Position numbers and translations under genes: made by a program. DNA of 21,212 nucleotides, taken from contig CANQRX010000013.1 of assembly GCA_947626425.1 (NCBI GenBank), positions 1-21,212 of the forward strand, read 5' to 3'. The notes under the pieces were generated by a model. That model was not told the DNA's origin, searched no databases, and saw nothing but the letters and a program-made list of their open reading frames with translations. This stretch comes from an uncultured Bacilli bacterium. GTDB lineage: Bacteria > Bacillota_I > Bacilli_A > RF39 > UBA660. Position 1 is the first letter of the stretch, and every line of letters starts with the position of its first letter. Of the stretch, positions 1 to 8,070 are shown piece by piece.

Positions 1-788
1 CTTATTTTATGTAAGCCATAATTTTTTGCTGTAAAAATTGTTGACGAAGATTTTGTTTCCCATGCACCATCATCTAATCTATATTCATACTTTGAAATAT
101 TCTTACTACCATTAGTTTTTCCAATCCCCGTAGCTGTTATGGTCATATCACATACTGCTAAATCTAAATCAGCTGTTGGTGGTATTTTATCTTCCTCTAA
201 ATAGGCATTGGTTATTGTTACTTTACTTGCAAAGGTTTTTAATATTGCTCCTTCATCAGCATCTTTATCTATCCATAATCTTAATTCAAAATCTTTCGTT
301 TCACTTGGACTTAAATACCCTGTCATTAATTTATGAGAACTATAGGTATTTTCTAAAATTGGTGTTACTTCTTCTGTATTACTTAATAATAACATTGTTC
401 CTTCATCTGGTTTTGTAGTTTCATTTAATTTAAAGCGAACATATTTGGGTGCTAATCTATTTTCTTCGGGTATTTCTTCTGTTCCATTTATTTTGGATAA
501 GGACTCTAAATTTATTTGGAAACTCGCATTATCATTACAAGTATTTTTAATGCTAAAGGTATATGGTGCTAAAGCTACACCTTCTTCGTCACTGATGGGC
601 ATAGCTTTAGGTAGACTTATTTCATTTTCATCTTTAGCCATACTTACTTTTAAACAAACTGATTTTACAGCATTTTGATTGGTTTGATTTATTGTTACAT
701 TCCAATAGGCGTACGTTACTCTTAAAAAAGCTATAACTAATATTATTAATCCAATTATTATATAACTAACAAAGCTTTTCTTTTCCAT
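1..788 (-). CDS. Partial surface-exposed, membrane-anchored beta-rich protein (C-terminus beyond window)
   Basis: The frame is open from the ATG at 788 to the window edge, giving about 262 residues with no stop, so the 3' end lies outside. The N-terminus is MEKK followed by a hydrophobic segment (about residues 6-22) and then an AYW motif, which looks like a signal or anchor sequence of a secreted Gram-positive protein. The rest is Thr/Ser/Asn-rich and beta-like. A first domain spans about residues 25-190. A second begins around residue 200 and includes a YEYRLDDGAW stretch, a pattern I associate with Ig-like or fibronectin-like repeats of surface proteins. The ribosome binding site is AAGG about 8 nt before the ATG. 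The exact family was not recognised, and an export or adhesion role is inference. The upstream region has a poly-G promoter (see 813-844). Confidence 0.75.
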   Translation of the reverse strand, partial: MEKKSFVSYIIIGLIILVIAFLRVTYAYWNVTINQTNQNAVKSVCLKVSMAKDENEISLPKAMPISDEEGVALAPYTFSIKNTCNDNASFQINLESLSKINGTEEIPEENRLAPKYVRFKLNETTKPDEGTMLLLSNTEEVTPILENTYSSHKLMTGYLSPSETKDFELRLWIDKDADEGAILKTFASKVTITNAYLEEDKIPPTADLDLAVCDMTITATGIGKTNGSKNISKYEYRLDDGAWETKSSSTIFTAKNYGLHKI

Positions 789-812
789 AACCGACACCTT
801 ACCTTATAACTA

Positions 813-844
813 ATTCTACCATATACCCCCCCCCCGTCTGTCAA
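813..844 (-). promoter_or_regulatory. Promoter with a G10 tract between -35 and -10, probably phase-variable
   Basis: Read on the minus strand, a perfect -35 TTGACA (839-844) is followed by GAC, ten consecutive G (826-835) and TATATGG, then TAGAAT (813-818), which has an extended TGG in front of it. The -35/-10 spacing is 20 nt with ten G and would be the optimal 17 with seven. A run of ten G is highly exceptional in sequence that is about 70% AT. Homopolymer slippage between promoter boxes is an established way of switching surface protein expression in other bacteria. That it switches here is inference. Confidence 0.6.
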
Positions 845-893
845 TTATAAAAAAAGAAGAACTAACTGAAATTAAAAATCACTTTTAAATTTT

Positions 894-1409
894 TTAGTTT
901 TCCTTTTGGTTAGTTATTTTTCTTCGGCAATAATTACATATGCCAATTTTTTCACTTATTAAATTATCAGCTCCACAGTACGGACATTTGATATAAGTAG
1001 TATTTTTTGCTTTTTCTCTTTTTTCTTGCATTATTAAATCATTTTTTGCCTTAATTTTTAAATCTTGTTGCTCACTTTCGTTGATGTAATTTTTAACAAA
1101 GTTAGTCATATTACCTAAAATGTTTTTTGCTAAGTAATCTATTATTATGAAAATGACTCCTAATATTATTAATCGTTTACTATAATTTAAAAAATTAGTT
1201 GTTTTAATTATAGATGATAAATAAGGTATTGAAATATTTACTTTATTGATAATAAAAATAAATAAACCAATTATTAAAAATAAATAATTATCAAATTTTC
1301 TTTGATGATTTTTATAGTAAAATTTTCGAAAAATAAATAAACATATACCTAAAAAAGGTATAAAATATAAAACAATTAAAATTAAAAATATATTAGCTAA
1401 AATAATCAT
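894..1409 (-). CDS. Small membrane protein with C-terminal zinc ribbon
   Basis: This 171-residue protein has hydrophobic segments at about residues 1-27, 42-60 and 80-95, then a charged helical stretch. It ends in a C4 zinc ribbon with Cys142, Cys145, Cys158 and Cys161 (CPYCGADN and CNYCRRK). The ATG is preceded by a clear AGGAGG. It is the last gene of a minus-strand run of four genes that starts with an SPFH-domain protein, and lies 84 nt downstream of another zinc-ribbon membrane protein. The family is not recognised. The topology places the ribbon in the cytoplasm by analogy only. A role with the upstream membrane-stress-type genes is inferred from gene order. Confidence 0.7.
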   Translation of the reverse strand: MIILANIFLILIVLYFIPFLGICLFIFRKFYYKNHQRKFDNYLFLIIGLFIFIINKVNISIPYLSSIIKTTNFLNYSKRLIILGVIFIIIDYLAKNILGNMTNFVKNYINESEQQDLKIKAKNDLIMQEKREKAKNTTYIKCPYCGADNLISEKIGICNYCRRKITNQKEN

Positions 1410-1493
1410 TGTAATCCTCCTAAAATTTTTTCTTTAAAACAAAAAAATATAAATATTTGTTTAGTAATATTTACATTTTTTAAATTAAAAAGT

Positions 1494-2345
1494 TTATAAT
1501 GAACCTATAATACTACTTACTGAATTTAATATTATTCTCGTATAAGCATAATATCCGCCAATGAATAATACACTGAAACATGCAAGAAAGAAAAATATTT
1601 TTTTATTGCCTTCTAATTTTAATTCTTCGTTCATAAATTCATACAATAAAATGATTGTATACATAAAGCCAATAATTACTAAGGATGTTCCTAAAGGAGT
1701 CCATAATAAATTGAAAATTGGTGATAAAACCATTATACCTAAAATTGCGGGAACTAAACAGATAGCACTTATTGTTAATGATTTAATAAAATTTAGCTGC
1801 TTTTTAATAATTAAACTTCCAATATAAAACACAATGCAAACAGCCAAAATTATTCCTGCAAAAGTAATTAAATCTTGGAAAATTATTTTGATAAACTTAA
1901 TATCCTTTATTAAACTAAAGTTCCAGACATAAGAATAACCTTGCGAATAACTGTATTTAGGAACTCTTGCTACCGAAATAATTGTTTTAATTAAATCAGA
2001 AATAGTCATGACTACCGTTAAAATAGCTGTCATAATTAGAGATTTTTTAGGATCATCAAATTCATTATTTTCATCATTATAAGCAGTTGATGGGTTAATA
2101 ATCATTCTCCAAAAAAGCATAATACAATCCATTAAAATATTGCCATAATGTCTTTTTTTAGATATTACATCATGATTGTTATAAGGATTGACTTGATTAT
2201 TTAATTGATTAGGATTTTCATTACCTTGATTAAAATTTTGGTTAGCATTTTGAGATTGAATCGTCTCGCTTGCTAGGTCATTGCCACAATTTATACAAAA
2301 ACGTGACCCAGGACTATTAGTTGTCCCACACTTTGAACAGTTCAT
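1494..2345 (-). CDS. Zinc-ribbon membrane protein with Yip1-like domain
   Basis: This 283-residue protein begins with a zinc ribbon (Cys3, Cys6, Cys17, Cys20), followed by an Asn/Gln-rich linker (about 25-65). A multi-spanning membrane domain with about five hydrophobic segments (roughly 100-275) follows. The layout matches Yip1/YIP1-family proteins of Bacillota that carry a leading zinc_ribbon_2. A strong AAAGGAGG-type ribosome binding site precedes the ATG. Only 17 nt separate it from the upstream YdjG-like gene, so the two are probably co-transcribed. The function of such proteins is poorly known. The family call rests on overall pattern, not on a diagnostic catalytic residue. Confidence 0.7.
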   Translation of the reverse strand: MNCSKCGTTNSPGSRFCINCGNDLASETIQSQNANQNFNQGNENPNQLNNQVNPYNNHDVISKKRHYGNILMDCIMLFWRMIINPSTAYNDENNEFDDPKKSLIMTAILTVVMTISDLIKTIISVARVPKYSYSQGYSYVWNFSLIKDIKFIKIIFQDLITFAGIILAVCIVFYIGSLIIKKQLNFIKSLTISAICLVPAILGIMVLSPIFNLLWTPLGTSLVIIGFMYTIILLYEFMNEELKLEGNKKIFFFLACFSVLFIGGYYAYTRIILNSVSSIIGSL

Positions 2346-2362
2346 TTTTTATTCTCCTCCTT

Positions 2363-3751
2363 TTATTGTTTAGAAACTTTATCAACTATTTTGGCACTTA
2401 AAGATTGACTACTAATACTGTGATTATTTGCACCTTGAATCATAGAATTAGTAACATGATTATTTTTTCTAACAAAATTATCTGACCCTTTTAAGTTAGC
2501 AACATTAGTTGTTGTTTCTGTTTCGTATTTGTGACGAGCATTATTATTACGGTATTTGGTATAGATTAAAAAGTAATAAATAAAGCCAATTAATAAAAAT
2601 AGCCAGTTATATTCAAAATCAACATTTAACATTATAAAAATACCTAATATTTCTATTCCACACGATGTTAAGATTAATTTAGGCATATGAATTGGAACAC
2701 TGCCCATAATTTCTTTAGTCCGACCATTCACGGCAACATAATGGAGTATTTTATTTTTATCCATATAACTATAAAGCCAAACTGGTAAATAAGCAGCTTG
2801 CCATTGTTCACCGATAATGTTAAAGCCAATACTATCCCATCTTACTCCTCGGTCATATTTTTTTAAACTATTATTGACACTAAACTTAGCAATATCTTTG
2901 CCTTGGGCTTCCATTAAAGGATGCAATAGTTCAATATTTGTATCTCTTTTTTCGGAATTAAAACCTCGAAGATAATTTGCATTAAAACTTACACAATTTT
3001 CAATATCAAATGGCATTATCGAATTAATAACATTATTGGTATTTTTTAAAGAATGGTTATCTAATTTATCTAAGCTTGATTCAATAGTTAATCCATTAAT
3101 TGTTAAATCAAAATCTCTTTCAATATTATATAAATCAGCATCATAATAAGTGGTTTGATAGTTATTTATTCGTTCCGTGTACGTTCGTCTTAATTGCTCG
3201 CCTTGCCCACGTAAATGAGCATGAGTGTTTAAATCAACAACCATATAGGGGAAATAAACACCCATAATGTTTTCTGTAGTAAATTCTCGTTTAAATGTCG
3301 GATTGGCAAAAAACTTTCTTTTATTTACAAAATTAGCGATTTGTCCTTCGGCTTCTTGCTTCGTAATTTTAAAAGGTAAAATAACATCCGGAATTGTCCC
3401 CGTTGCAACTTGCTCATTAACTGACAAAATATTTCGACACCAATGGCACCTTGCTTGAGCTACACAAGAGGTATCAATAGTAACCTCCGCTCCACAGCTA
3501 CTACATTTTAAGGTTATTAAACTACTAGCTTCTTGATTAATATCCGTTGCCCCTTGTCCCACAATTTGACCATGCAAATTGGCGATATTTCGTTCCGCAT
3601 TATTTTTTAAAGCTGAAAATTCAAACCGACAAAAATTACAACGAAGCATTCCCGTTTTGACATTTAAAGCTATATCAGTTGCTCCACATTTTGGACATTT
3701 ATCTTGACCATTTTGATTATTATTAATGATTGTTTGTTTTTCATTTGCCAT
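2363..3751 (-). CDS. YdjG-like membrane protein with two N-terminal zinc ribbons
   Basis: This 462-residue protein has two TFIIB-type zinc ribbons: Cys19/22/38/41 (CPKCGATD and CNFC) and Cys83/86/102/105 (CSSCGAEV and CHWC). A long soluble mixed domain (about 115-340) follows, then two membrane helices (about 352-395) and a polar C-terminal tail. The start ATG lies 2 nt after the stop of the SPFH gene, with the ribosome binding site inside that gene, so translation is probably coupled. In Bacillus subtilis, zinc-ribbon YdjG and membrane protein YdjH recruit the SPFH protein YdjI, which in turn recruits PspA. The pairing and domain order here match YdjG-YdjI. The protein is longer than B. subtilis YdjG, and no PspA or YdjH is visible in this window. 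The assignment is by architecture and neighbour. Confidence 0.75.
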   Translation of the reverse strand: MANEKQTIINNNQNGQDKCPKCGATDIALNVKTGMLRCNFCRFEFSALKNNAERNIANLHGQIVGQGATDINQEASSLITLKCSSCGAEVTIDTSCVAQARCHWCRNILSVNEQVATGTIPDVILPFKITKQEAEGQIANFVNKRKFFANPTFKREFTTENIMGVYFPYMVVDLNTHAHLRGQGEQLRRTYTERINNYQTTYYDADLYNIERDFDLTINGLTIESSLDKLDNHSLKNTNNVINSIMPFDIENCVSFNANYLRGFNSEKRDTNIELLHPLMEAQGKDIAKFSVNNSLKKYDRGVRWDSIGFNIIGEQWQAAYLPVWLYSYMDKNKILHYVAVNGRTKEIMGSVPIHMPKLILTSCGIEILGIFIMLNVDFEYNWLFLLIGFIYYFLIYTKYRNNNARHKYETETTTNVANLKGSDNFVRKNNHVTNSMIQGANNHSISSQSLSAKIVDKVSKQ

Positions 3752-3753
3752 TA

Positions 3754-4950
3754 TTAAATCCCCAATAATTGGTTTTTAATTTTTTGGTATTCTTCTTCAG
3801 TAATAGCTCCAGCATCTAAAAGTTTTTTCATTTCCATTAATTTGGCCGTCGCATCTTGAGGACTAGCATCGTTATTAGATACTTGACTAGCAAAACCTGG
3901 TTGATAGCTAGAAGGTGTATTTTGTTGGTTAACATTTTGCATCATGCTACCAGCTGCTTGAACACCCATACCCATGAAGGCCATTCCTGACCCTCCACCG
4001 TTACTTCCAGCTGCTTCAATTCCTCTAGCCACAGCTTGTTGCATAAAAGAATTTCCTCTTGCTCCTGCTAGGGCATCAGCTTTTTTAACATCTTGCATTA
4101 ATTTTTTCGTATCTTCATCATATTCAATAGCTAAAATAGCTGTTTTAACTATTTCCAAACCGCGTGATGACTTCCACTGGTAGGCATCTTCAACAGCCAT
4201 AGACATCGCTTGGGCAAACCCAATTTGATCACCTTGAATTTTACTAATTCGATTACCTTTGTTTGGGTCATTTGTATAATTAGCAAATGCCGCACTTAAT
4301 GTTCCGACTACTTCATTAAATAATTGACCAGCTGCATCATTATCCATATCCGCGAAATCAAAAGCTTGAGCATTTGGTTGTAAATATTTTGCCGGAACAA
4401 AATTTTTAATAAACAATAATGGATCAACAATTTTTAAAGTATATGTTCCTCTAGTTATTACCCCAACTTGAGTTCCAAAATAAGCATCATCAAAATATAT
4501 TTCTGATTGCGTTCCAAACTTATTATTAGGTATTTCTTTTAAATTAACATAAAATGCTAATTGTTGACTTCCAGGTTGACCACCAAACTTAAATCTTTCC
4601 CAAGATGTTTTAAGTGTCGAAGCAAAAATTCCATCTCCCGCAAACATAGAACGAGAATTCGGATCATCACTTCGAAATTCAAAGCCACCTGGCTCCGCAA
4701 TCATGCCTGTTATTTGACCATCTTGTAAAGTAATTAAGGCCAAACCTTCTGGAACAATTATTTTACTTCCATTAGTAATTATATTTGCTGAACCTTCTGT
4801 GTTAGACCCTCTTCCCGCATTAACCCCACTTGGCACAGCTGGAAATATAGCCGCGGTTGCAGAAATATTCGCACCAGGTCCATAAAAATCCTTCCATTGA
4901 TCAGCAAAAGTTCCTCCTAAGGCTCCTGTAAATGCTTTAATAAATCCCAT
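3754..4950 (-). CDS. ydjI: SPFH-domain protein, YdjI-like, with C-terminal SHOCT motif
   Basis: The 398-residue protein has the MGFIKAF start typical of the virion-core-like/YdjI group. An SPFH (band 7) domain covers about residues 45-275, including EPGGFEF and an F-x-N-x-KEIP stretch. A Gly/Ala/Met-rich linker (about 300-330) follows. The C-terminus (about 365-398) contains LDAGAITEEEYQKIKNQLL, a SHOCT motif seen in oligomerising proteins. SPFH proteins scaffold membrane microdomains, and YdjI acts in PspA-type envelope stress responses in B. subtilis. It is the first gene of an operon with three zinc-ribbon membrane proteins. The ribosome binding site is AAGAGG, 5 nt from the ATG. The symbol refers to family resemblance, and orthology was not tested. 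Confidence 0.85.
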   Translation of the reverse strand: MGFIKAFTGALGGTFADQWKDFYGPGANISATAAIFPAVPSGVNAGRGSNTEGSANIITNGSKIIVPEGLALITLQDGQITGMIAEPGGFEFRSDDPNSRSMFAGDGIFASTLKTSWERFKFGGQPGSQQLAFYVNLKEIPNNKFGTQSEIYFDDAYFGTQVGVITRGTYTLKIVDPLLFIKNFVPAKYLQPNAQAFDFADMDNDAAGQLFNEVVGTLSAAFANYTNDPNKGNRISKIQGDQIGFAQAMSMAVEDAYQWKSSRGLEIVKTAILAIEYDEDTKKLMQDVKKADALAGARGNSFMQQAVARGIEAAGSNGGGSGMAFMGMGVQAAGSMMQNVNQQNTPSSYQPGFASQVSNNDASPQDATAKLMEMKKLLDAGAITEEEYQKIKNQLLGI

Positions 4951-4989
4951 AAAAACCTCTTCTTTCTATACATAATGAATTTATTATCC

Positions 4990-5004
4990 ATCTTTAATAA
5001 AGAT
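4990..5004. promoter_or_regulatory. Palindrome upstream of the SPFH operon
   Basis: ATCTTTA-A-TAAAGAT is a perfect 7-bp-arm palindrome 40 nt upstream of the SPFH gene start. A second small palindrome, TTAGC-TAT-GCTAA, lies at 5022-5034. Their position suggests operator sites for the operon, but no convincing -35/-10 pair was found with them, and short AT-rich palindromes can arise by chance. The rest of the gap 4951-5148 shows no gene. Confidence 0.25.
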
Positions 5005-5148
5005 AGCACATTTTAATTAATTTAGCTATGCTAACCCTTGCGTTTTACAAAATTTTAACAAAAGTGCTAAAGAAGCAATTTTAAAAAGACTAAAATCAAC
5101 TCATTTTATTTGCAAAATTTATCACCCTAATTTTATGGATGATTAAAT

Positions 5149-5870
5149 TTATTTTTTAACAATTTTGGTTTCTAACTTTTCATCATAGTAGCTAAACATT
5201 TTATGAACTATATCCTCACCAAGTTGAGTAATCCCTGAAAAATCAGACATTAAGTTTTTAAATTGGCCAGCACTTAGGATTTCTGATAAATATTTTATAG
5301 ACAAATAACTTAAGTCATAACCATTATAATATTTATTAACAAAAGAATTTCCATGAACTAAACTATTCAACTTGGGTATCATTTTTGTTTTTTCTTTTAC
5401 ATTAAAATAAAGCTTTTTAAAATCATCATCTGTTAGTGAATCTTTTTCTCCTGACATAAACTGGGCCATACCTTCATCATACCAAACAATTCTTTTGGCA
5501 TAATCATTTTTCAAAATATATTTCATGTATAAAATATGAAATAACTCGTGACTAGTAGTATATAATCTTTTTAATTGAGATTTAGGATTTATGTAAGCAT
5601 TTACCATCTCATTATCATAAGTTCCTTCAGCATATCGAGGCAAAGAATCCCTTTCACCTCTTAGAGAATAAATAAACTCTCTAAACTCTTCAACATTATC
5701 AAAATAATTAACAACTATTTGTTCATTATTAGAATATCAAGAAATAATTTATATTCATTTATTTTTCGATTAAGTAAGGAAACAGTCGAAATAGCTAGTT
5801 TTTCTAAACTATCCGATTTTTGTAAAAAGACCATTATTCCCCATTAAATTAATCCCAGATACACTTTTTG
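5149..5870 (-). pseudogene. Decayed gluzincin-type (peptidase MA-like) metallopeptidase
   Basis: The longest intact piece (5149 to about 5715) holds the HELFH zinc motif and, about 20 residues later, WYDEGMAQF, whose Glu would be the third zinc ligand of a gluzincin. Reading upstream, coding-like sequence continues in a shifted frame (LDIL, LLNRKINEYKLF, KSDSLEKL). About 100 nt further it shifts again to VSGINLMGNNGLFTK. The shifts lie at about 5717-5740 (one base apparently lost) and 5817-5822 (one base apparently gained in an A run). The coding-like frame runs to about 5870, immediately after the stop of the YafQ-like toxin, so the N-terminal half and any signal peptide are missing. A TTG at 5643 could start the 164-residue catalytic fragment, but it has no good ribosome binding site. 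It is most likely non-functional. Confidence 0.65.
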
Positions 5871-5872
5871 TG

Positions 5873-6160
5873 CTATTTATTTAGAATTTCACTATGAGAT
5901 CCCGTTTCCACTAATACTAAAATTAATTCATTATTATCAATTTTATATATAAGTAACCAATCTGGTTCTATATGACAAACATAACAATTTTTAAATTTCT
6001 TATTGTCAACTAGCTTCTGATTTCTATGTTTTGACTCTAACTCTTCACCATTTGCAAGGCAATCAATCACTGCATGTAACTTTTTAATATCTTTTCCTTG
6101 CTTAATTAGCTTTTTATATTGTCTTTTAAATAAATTTTCGTATTTTACTTTATATTTCAT
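5873..6160 (-). CDS. YafQ/RelE-family mRNA interferase toxin
   Basis: This 95-residue basic protein has the YafQ signature CHIEPDWLLIYKI and ends GSHSEIL. By alignment with E. coli YafQ, a ribosome-dependent mRNA endonuclease, His63, Asp67, Trp68 and His89 match catalytic or substrate residues. The position of YafQ Arg83 is Glu85 here, and the position of Phe91 is Leu93. It starts 2 nt after the antitoxin stop, the usual antitoxin-first order of DinJ-YafQ modules. Base composition is like the flanks, so no sign of recent transfer is seen. Activity could be altered by the two substitutions, but that is inference. Confidence 0.85.
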   Translation of the reverse strand: MKYKVKYENLFKRQYKKLIKQGKDIKKLHAVIDCLANGEELESKHRNQKLVDNKKFKNCYVCHIEPDWLLIYKIDNNELILVLVETGSHSEILNK

Positions 6161-6162
6161 TA

Positions 6163-6471
6163 TTAGTCCTCATTTAAAGATCTATATAAATCATCAAGAG
6201 TTTCATAACTTTTATACTCTTCTGGGTGTTTTTCCATATAAGCAAGTTCTTTTGAGCCTTCTTCTAGTTCTTCCTTTGTAAAATATTTAAGTAAATAAGC
6301 ATCGTCTGATGGGGCAGTTATTTCAAAAGGCACTTTTCTTTTTTGGATTAATTGTTTAATAGTCATATTAACAAGTGTAGACATATTTAAACCCATACTT
6401 TCTAATATATTAGTAGCAGCCTCCTTATCTTCCACACTCATTCTTATATTTACATTAGTCATAGATCCCAT
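6163..6471 (-). CDS. RelB/DinJ-family antitoxin
   Basis: This 102-residue protein has an N-terminal ribbon-helix-helix of the RelB/DinJ type: VNIRMSVEDKEAATNILESM followed by GLNMSTLVNMTIKQ. The acidic C-terminal half (many Glu/Tyr) would wrap the toxin. AAGGAG lies about 8 nt before the ATG at 6471, which supports that start over the second ATG at residue 4. The dimer would bind DNA and repress its own operon. A perfect consensus promoter with an overlapping palindrome lies directly upstream (6495-6523). Confidence 0.85.
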   Translation of the reverse strand: MGSMTNVNIRMSVEDKEAATNILESMGLNMSTLVNMTIKQLIQKRKVPFEITAPSDDAYLLKYFTKEELEEGSKELAYMEKHPEEYKSYETLDDLYRSLNED

Positions 6472-6494
6472 AAACCCATCTCCTTGTATATTAC

Positions 6495-6523
6495 ATTATA
6501 AATGCATTTATTTATACTGTCAA
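6495..6523 (-). promoter_or_regulatory. Consensus promoter of the DinJ/YafQ module with overlapping operator
   Basis: On the minus strand TTGACA (6518-6523) and TATAAT (6495-6500) are separated by exactly 17 nt, a perfect sigma-A consensus. ATAAATGCATTTAT (6498-6511) is a perfect 14-bp palindrome covering part of the -10 and the spacer, as expected for an antitoxin operator that blocks RNA polymerase. The remainder of 6524-6636 shows no gene. Confidence 0.75.
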
Positions 6524-6636
6524 TACTATTATATACAATATAAATATTTTTTATACATTACTAATTTATATCTTGACACTTTAATTGTTAAATAAATTTT
6601 TAATTTTTTAAATATATGTTATTATATAATTGCAAG

Positions 6637-6642
6637 TATAAT
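6637..6642 (+). promoter_or_regulatory. Probable -10 box of the phosphohexomutase gene
   Basis: TATAAT lies 30 nt before the second ATG of the gene, and a second TATAAT lies at 6625-6630. No good -35 is found at 16-18 nt for either, so this is a partial call. Confidence 0.35.
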
Positions 6643-6672
6643 AAATTTTGTTAAGGAGGAATGATTAAAATA

Positions 6673-8040
6673 ATGAAAGAAAGTATTTTTAAAGCATATG
6701 ATATTCGGGGTAAATATCCTGATGAAATAGATGAAAACGGAGCTTACATTATTGGTAAAAGTTATGGAAGTTACTTACAAAAATTTTTAGGCAAAAAAAA
6801 ATGTGTAGTTGGCCACGATAATCGTTTATCAAGTCCTTCGTTAAATGAGCAATTAATTAAAGGATTATTAGAAAGCGGAATTAATGTTATTGATTATGGA
6901 TTAATTACAACGCCAATGCACTATTATACAAGATATATCGAAAAAACATATGGAATTATGATTACAGCTTCTCACAACCCTAAAGATGATAATGGATTCA
7001 AATTTTCTTTTGACGAATTAGCTAATGCTCGCGGTCAAATGGTTGAAGATTTTAAAAATTTTACTTTAAAACAAGAATTTTTAAGTGGCCATGGAATTTT
7101 AGAACAACGAAATATTAAAGATGCTTATTTAGATTATATGCAAAAAAATGTTCATTTAGGTCCTCGACATCTACGAGTTGTAATTGACCCAGGAAATGGG
7201 GTTACTAGTACTATTATTAAAAGTGTAATGAGTTTATTTCCTTCAATTGAACCAATTTATATTTGTGATATAAGCGATGGAACTTTTCCTAATCATCACC
7301 CTGATCCAGCTGTTGAAGAAAATTTACAAATGTTAAAAGATAAAGTAATTGAATGTCATGCCGACTTAGGAATCGCTTATGATGGTGATGGCGATCGCGT
7401 AGGTTTCATTGATGAACAAGGCCAGTTTTTAATGGCTGACAAAATAATGATTATAGCTATTCGGGCTTTAATTAATAATGTTTTTAATAAAACTTTTTTA
7501 TGTGATGTTAAATGCAGTAAATCTTTAACCGATGAAATTGAAAAGTTGGGCGGCAAAGTTTACATGTGCCGAACAGGAACAAGCTTTACCGAAAGTGCTA
7601 CTAAAGAACAAAACATTCCTTTTGGGGGTGAATTATCAGGTCATATTTTCTTTAACGATCGCGATATAGAAATTTGCAGTGGTATTTATGATGGTTTAAG
7701 AATTATTGAAATTCTTTCCAAAACAAATGAATCTTTTTCTGATTTATTAAAAGGAATTAACAATTATTTTTCAACACCGGAAATAAAAATTGCTTGTCCC
7801 AATGAAATTAAATTTCAAGTCGTGGAAAATATTCGCCAAGTTTTAGAGCAAAATAACATTAAATTTAGCACAATTGATGGAATTAGAATTGAAAATGAAA
7901 ATTCGTGGGGTCTTATTAGAGCAAGTAACACGGGCCCTAATTTAACTTTACGGTTTGAAGCCAAAACCATAAACGACTTAAATAGTCTTATTAAAAAATA
8001 TAAAGATTTAACTTTAAAAGAAATTGATAAATATAATTAA
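6673..8040 (+). CDS. manB: Phosphomannomutase/phosphoglucomutase
   Basis: This alpha-D-phosphohexomutase interconverts hexose 1- and 6-phosphates for nucleotide-sugar synthesis in the cytoplasm. All four family motifs are present (numbering from 6673): the phosphoserine loop TASHNP (Ser about 100), the metal loop DGDGDR (about 237-242), the sugar loop GGELSGH (about 318-324) and the phosphate loop RASNTGPN (about 416). FKAYDIRGK near the N-terminus and the length of 455 residues match ManB/CpsG-type enzymes. AAGGAGG ends 1 nt before an ATG at 6661 and 13 nt before the in-frame ATG at 6673. The first is too close to be used well, and MKESIFKAYDIRG fits the family start, so 6673 is preferred. 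Whether mannose or glucose is the main substrate cannot be told. Confidence 0.9.
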   Translation: MKESIFKAYDIRGKYPDEIDENGAYIIGKSYGSYLQKFLGKKKCVVGHDNRLSSPSLNEQLIKGLLESGINVIDYGLITTPMHYYTRYIEKTYGIMITASHNPKDDNGFKFSFDELANARGQMVEDFKNFTLKQEFLSGHGILEQRNIKDAYLDYMQKNVHLGPRHLRVVIDPGNGVTSTIIKSVMSLFPSIEPIYICDISDGTFPNHHPDPAVEENLQMLKDKVIECHADLGIAYDGDGDRVGFIDEQGQFLMADKIMIIAIRALINNVFNKTFLCDVKCSKSLTDEIEKLGGKVYMCRTGTSFTESATKEQNIPFGGELSGHIFFNDRDIEICSGIYDGLRIIEILSKTNESFSDLLKGINNYFSTPEIKIACPNEIKFQVVENIRQVLEQNNIKFSTIDGIRIENENSWGLIRASNTGPNLTLRFEAKTINDLNSLIKKYKDLTLKEIDKYN

Positions 8041-8042
8041 AA

Positions 8043-8070
8043 CACTGATTCATCGACCAGTGCTTTTTTT
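8043..8070. terminator. Shared terminator between the phosphohexomutase gene and murG
   Basis: CACTG and CAGTG arms (8043-8047, 8058-8062) around a 10-nt loop are followed by C and seven T on the plus strand. On the minus strand the same hairpin is followed by GTTTTAATT, so it may also stop murG transcription. The murG stop codon lies inside the T run. Confidence 0.7.

Noticed and set aside
176..678. Two plus-strand open frames of about 80 codons
   Set aside because: They lie opposite the surface-protein gene, which is open over its whole length with normal codon use. They are Leu/Ile-rich antisense shadows without ribosome binding sites.
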